Shown here piece by piece: positions 22,975-23,545 of a stretch of 23,545 nt of DNA; position 1 is the stretch's first letter, and the number at the start of each line of letters is the position of its first letter. Position numbers and translations under genes: made by a program. This DNA comes from DASQHY01 sp035602605 (lineage in GTDB: Bacteria; Acidobacteriota; Terriglobia; Acidiferrales; UBA7541), in NCBI GenBank assembly GCA_035602605.1, contig DATNLZ010000002.1, forward strand, positions 1 to 23,545, read 5' to 3'. Below the pieces are notes generated by a model, which did no database searches, was not told the origin of the DNA, and saw only the letters and a list, made by a program, of their open reading frames with translations.

Positions 22975-23545
22975 TAACGAACGACGGGAAGATCGCATTT
23001 TTGGACCTGCTAAGCCCGCACCAAGAGCTCGAGTCGGAATTGGTCGCCGTCTTCGAGAAGGCGCTCCAGACCGCGGGCTTCATCGGCGGGCCCATGGTCG
23101 AGGGATTCGAGCGCGAATTTGCCAGCTTTTGCGACACGACCCATTGCGTTGGTCTGTCGAGTGGCACCGACGCGGTTCGATTCGCGTTGATGGCCGCAGG
23201 GGTCCAGTCCGGCGATATCGTGGTCACCGTGCCCCATACGTTCATCGCCACTACCGAAGCCATCTCGCAAGCAGGGGCCAGGCCCGATTTCGTGGACATC
23301 GATGAGCGTACCTATTGCATGGATCCTCGGAAGCTTGAGGAATATCTCGAACAAGAATGTTATCGCGATCGCGAGACAGGAAGGCTGTTTCACGGCAGGT
23401 GGAAGGCCCCGGTCACCGCTGTGGTTCCGGTGCACATCTACGGACAGACGGCAGACATGGATCCGATCCTCGAGCTGGCTCGACGCTATAATCTAATCGT
23501 CATCGAGGACGCTTGCCAGGCTCACGGCGCGGAGTACTTTTCGCG
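22971..23545 (+). CDS. DegT/DnrJ/EryC1/StrS aminotransferase (3' end beyond window)
   Basis: 191 complete codons from ATG 22971, which overlaps the acyltransferase stop as ATGATAA-type coupling. It reads MITNDGKIAFLDLLSPHQEL, then GFIGGPMVEGFEREFASF, the PLP-phosphate region VGLSSGTDAVRFAL, PHTFIATTEAI, VHIYGQTADMDPI and IEDACQAHGAEY. The catalytic lysine lies beyond the window. DegT sugar aminotransferases transfer an amino group from glutamate to a keto-sugar nucleotide. With the dehydrogenase and acyltransferase just upstream this completes an oxidise-aminate-acetylate set, as in UDP-2,3-diacetamido-uronic acid synthesis (WbpB/E/D or WlbA/C/B). The exact sugar is inferred, and a dTDP-3-amino-6-deoxy route is an alternative. 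Confidence 0.9.
   Translation, partial: MITNDGKIAFLDLLSPHQELESELVAVFEKALQTAGFIGGPMVEGFEREFASFCDTTHCVGLSSGTDAVRFALMAAGVQSGDIVVTVPHTFIATTEAISQAGARPDFVDIDERTYCMDPRKLEEYLEQECYRDRETGRLFHGRWKAPVTAVVPVHIYGQTADMDPILELARRYNLIVIEDACQAHGAEYFS

Overview
The window looks like chromosomal DNA from a soil-type Acidobacteriota bacterium (Terriglobia/Koribacter-like). This rests on a protein with bacterial Ig-like repeats, an ECF sigma/FecR pair, a large TPR lipoprotein beside an exopolysaccharide (EPS) export cluster, and frequent GTG/TTG starts behind good Shine-Dalgarno sites. The assignment comes from style and gene families only. There are no RNA genes, insertion sequences or CRISPR arrays that I can support.

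Left part (1-6.7 kb), mixed genes. On the minus strand are an ECF sigma factor, a FecR-type membrane protein and, downstream, an Ig-like repeat lipoprotein that runs off the left edge. On the plus strand follow a two-CBS-domain protein, a small unknown protein, an anchored FN3-like protein, a class I methyltransferase, and an isoprenylcysteine-methyltransferase-like membrane protein with an unknown C-terminal domain.

Middle (6.9-12.4 kb), control and accessory genes. An enhancer-binding-protein-like regulator (bEBP1) is followed by a ceruloplasmin/hephaestin-like multicopper oxidase. The oxidase is flanked by two direct copies of about 45 bp that encode the tail of the TPR gene. Convergent to it is a 761-residue TPR lipoprotein resembling PrsT of PEP-CTERM/EPS systems. 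Between this lipoprotein gene and the second regulator (bEBP2) is a 557-bp divergent region. It contains two outward-facing sigma-54 -24/-12 promoters and several perfect inverted repeats.

Right part (12.4-23.5 kb), the EPS locus. bEBP2, a Wza-like export protein, an outer-membrane beta-barrel, a Wzc-like chain-length protein, an ExeA-like ATPase and a CpsD-like tyrosine kinase form one tight operon. After a 320-bp gap with a third sigma-54-like promoter comes a second transcription unit: a NusG/UpxY-type antiterminator, a polyprenyl-phosphate sugar transferase with a degenerate GGDEF-like N-terminus, a Gfo/Idh/MocA dehydrogenase, a hexapeptide acyltransferase and a DegT aminotransferase cut by the window end. 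The last three fit synthesis of an acylated amino-sugar nucleotide.

Two observations stand out. First, the two bEBP-like proteins carry complementary lesions: bEBP1 keeps GAFTGA but has lost the Walker B glutamate, while bEBP2 has Walker B DE but no GAFTGA loop. They may need to act as a hetero-oligomer on the three sigma-54 promoters. Second, the dehydrogenase gene begins with an in-frame 87-bp triplication in which every unit has its own Shine-Dalgarno sequence and TTG start.
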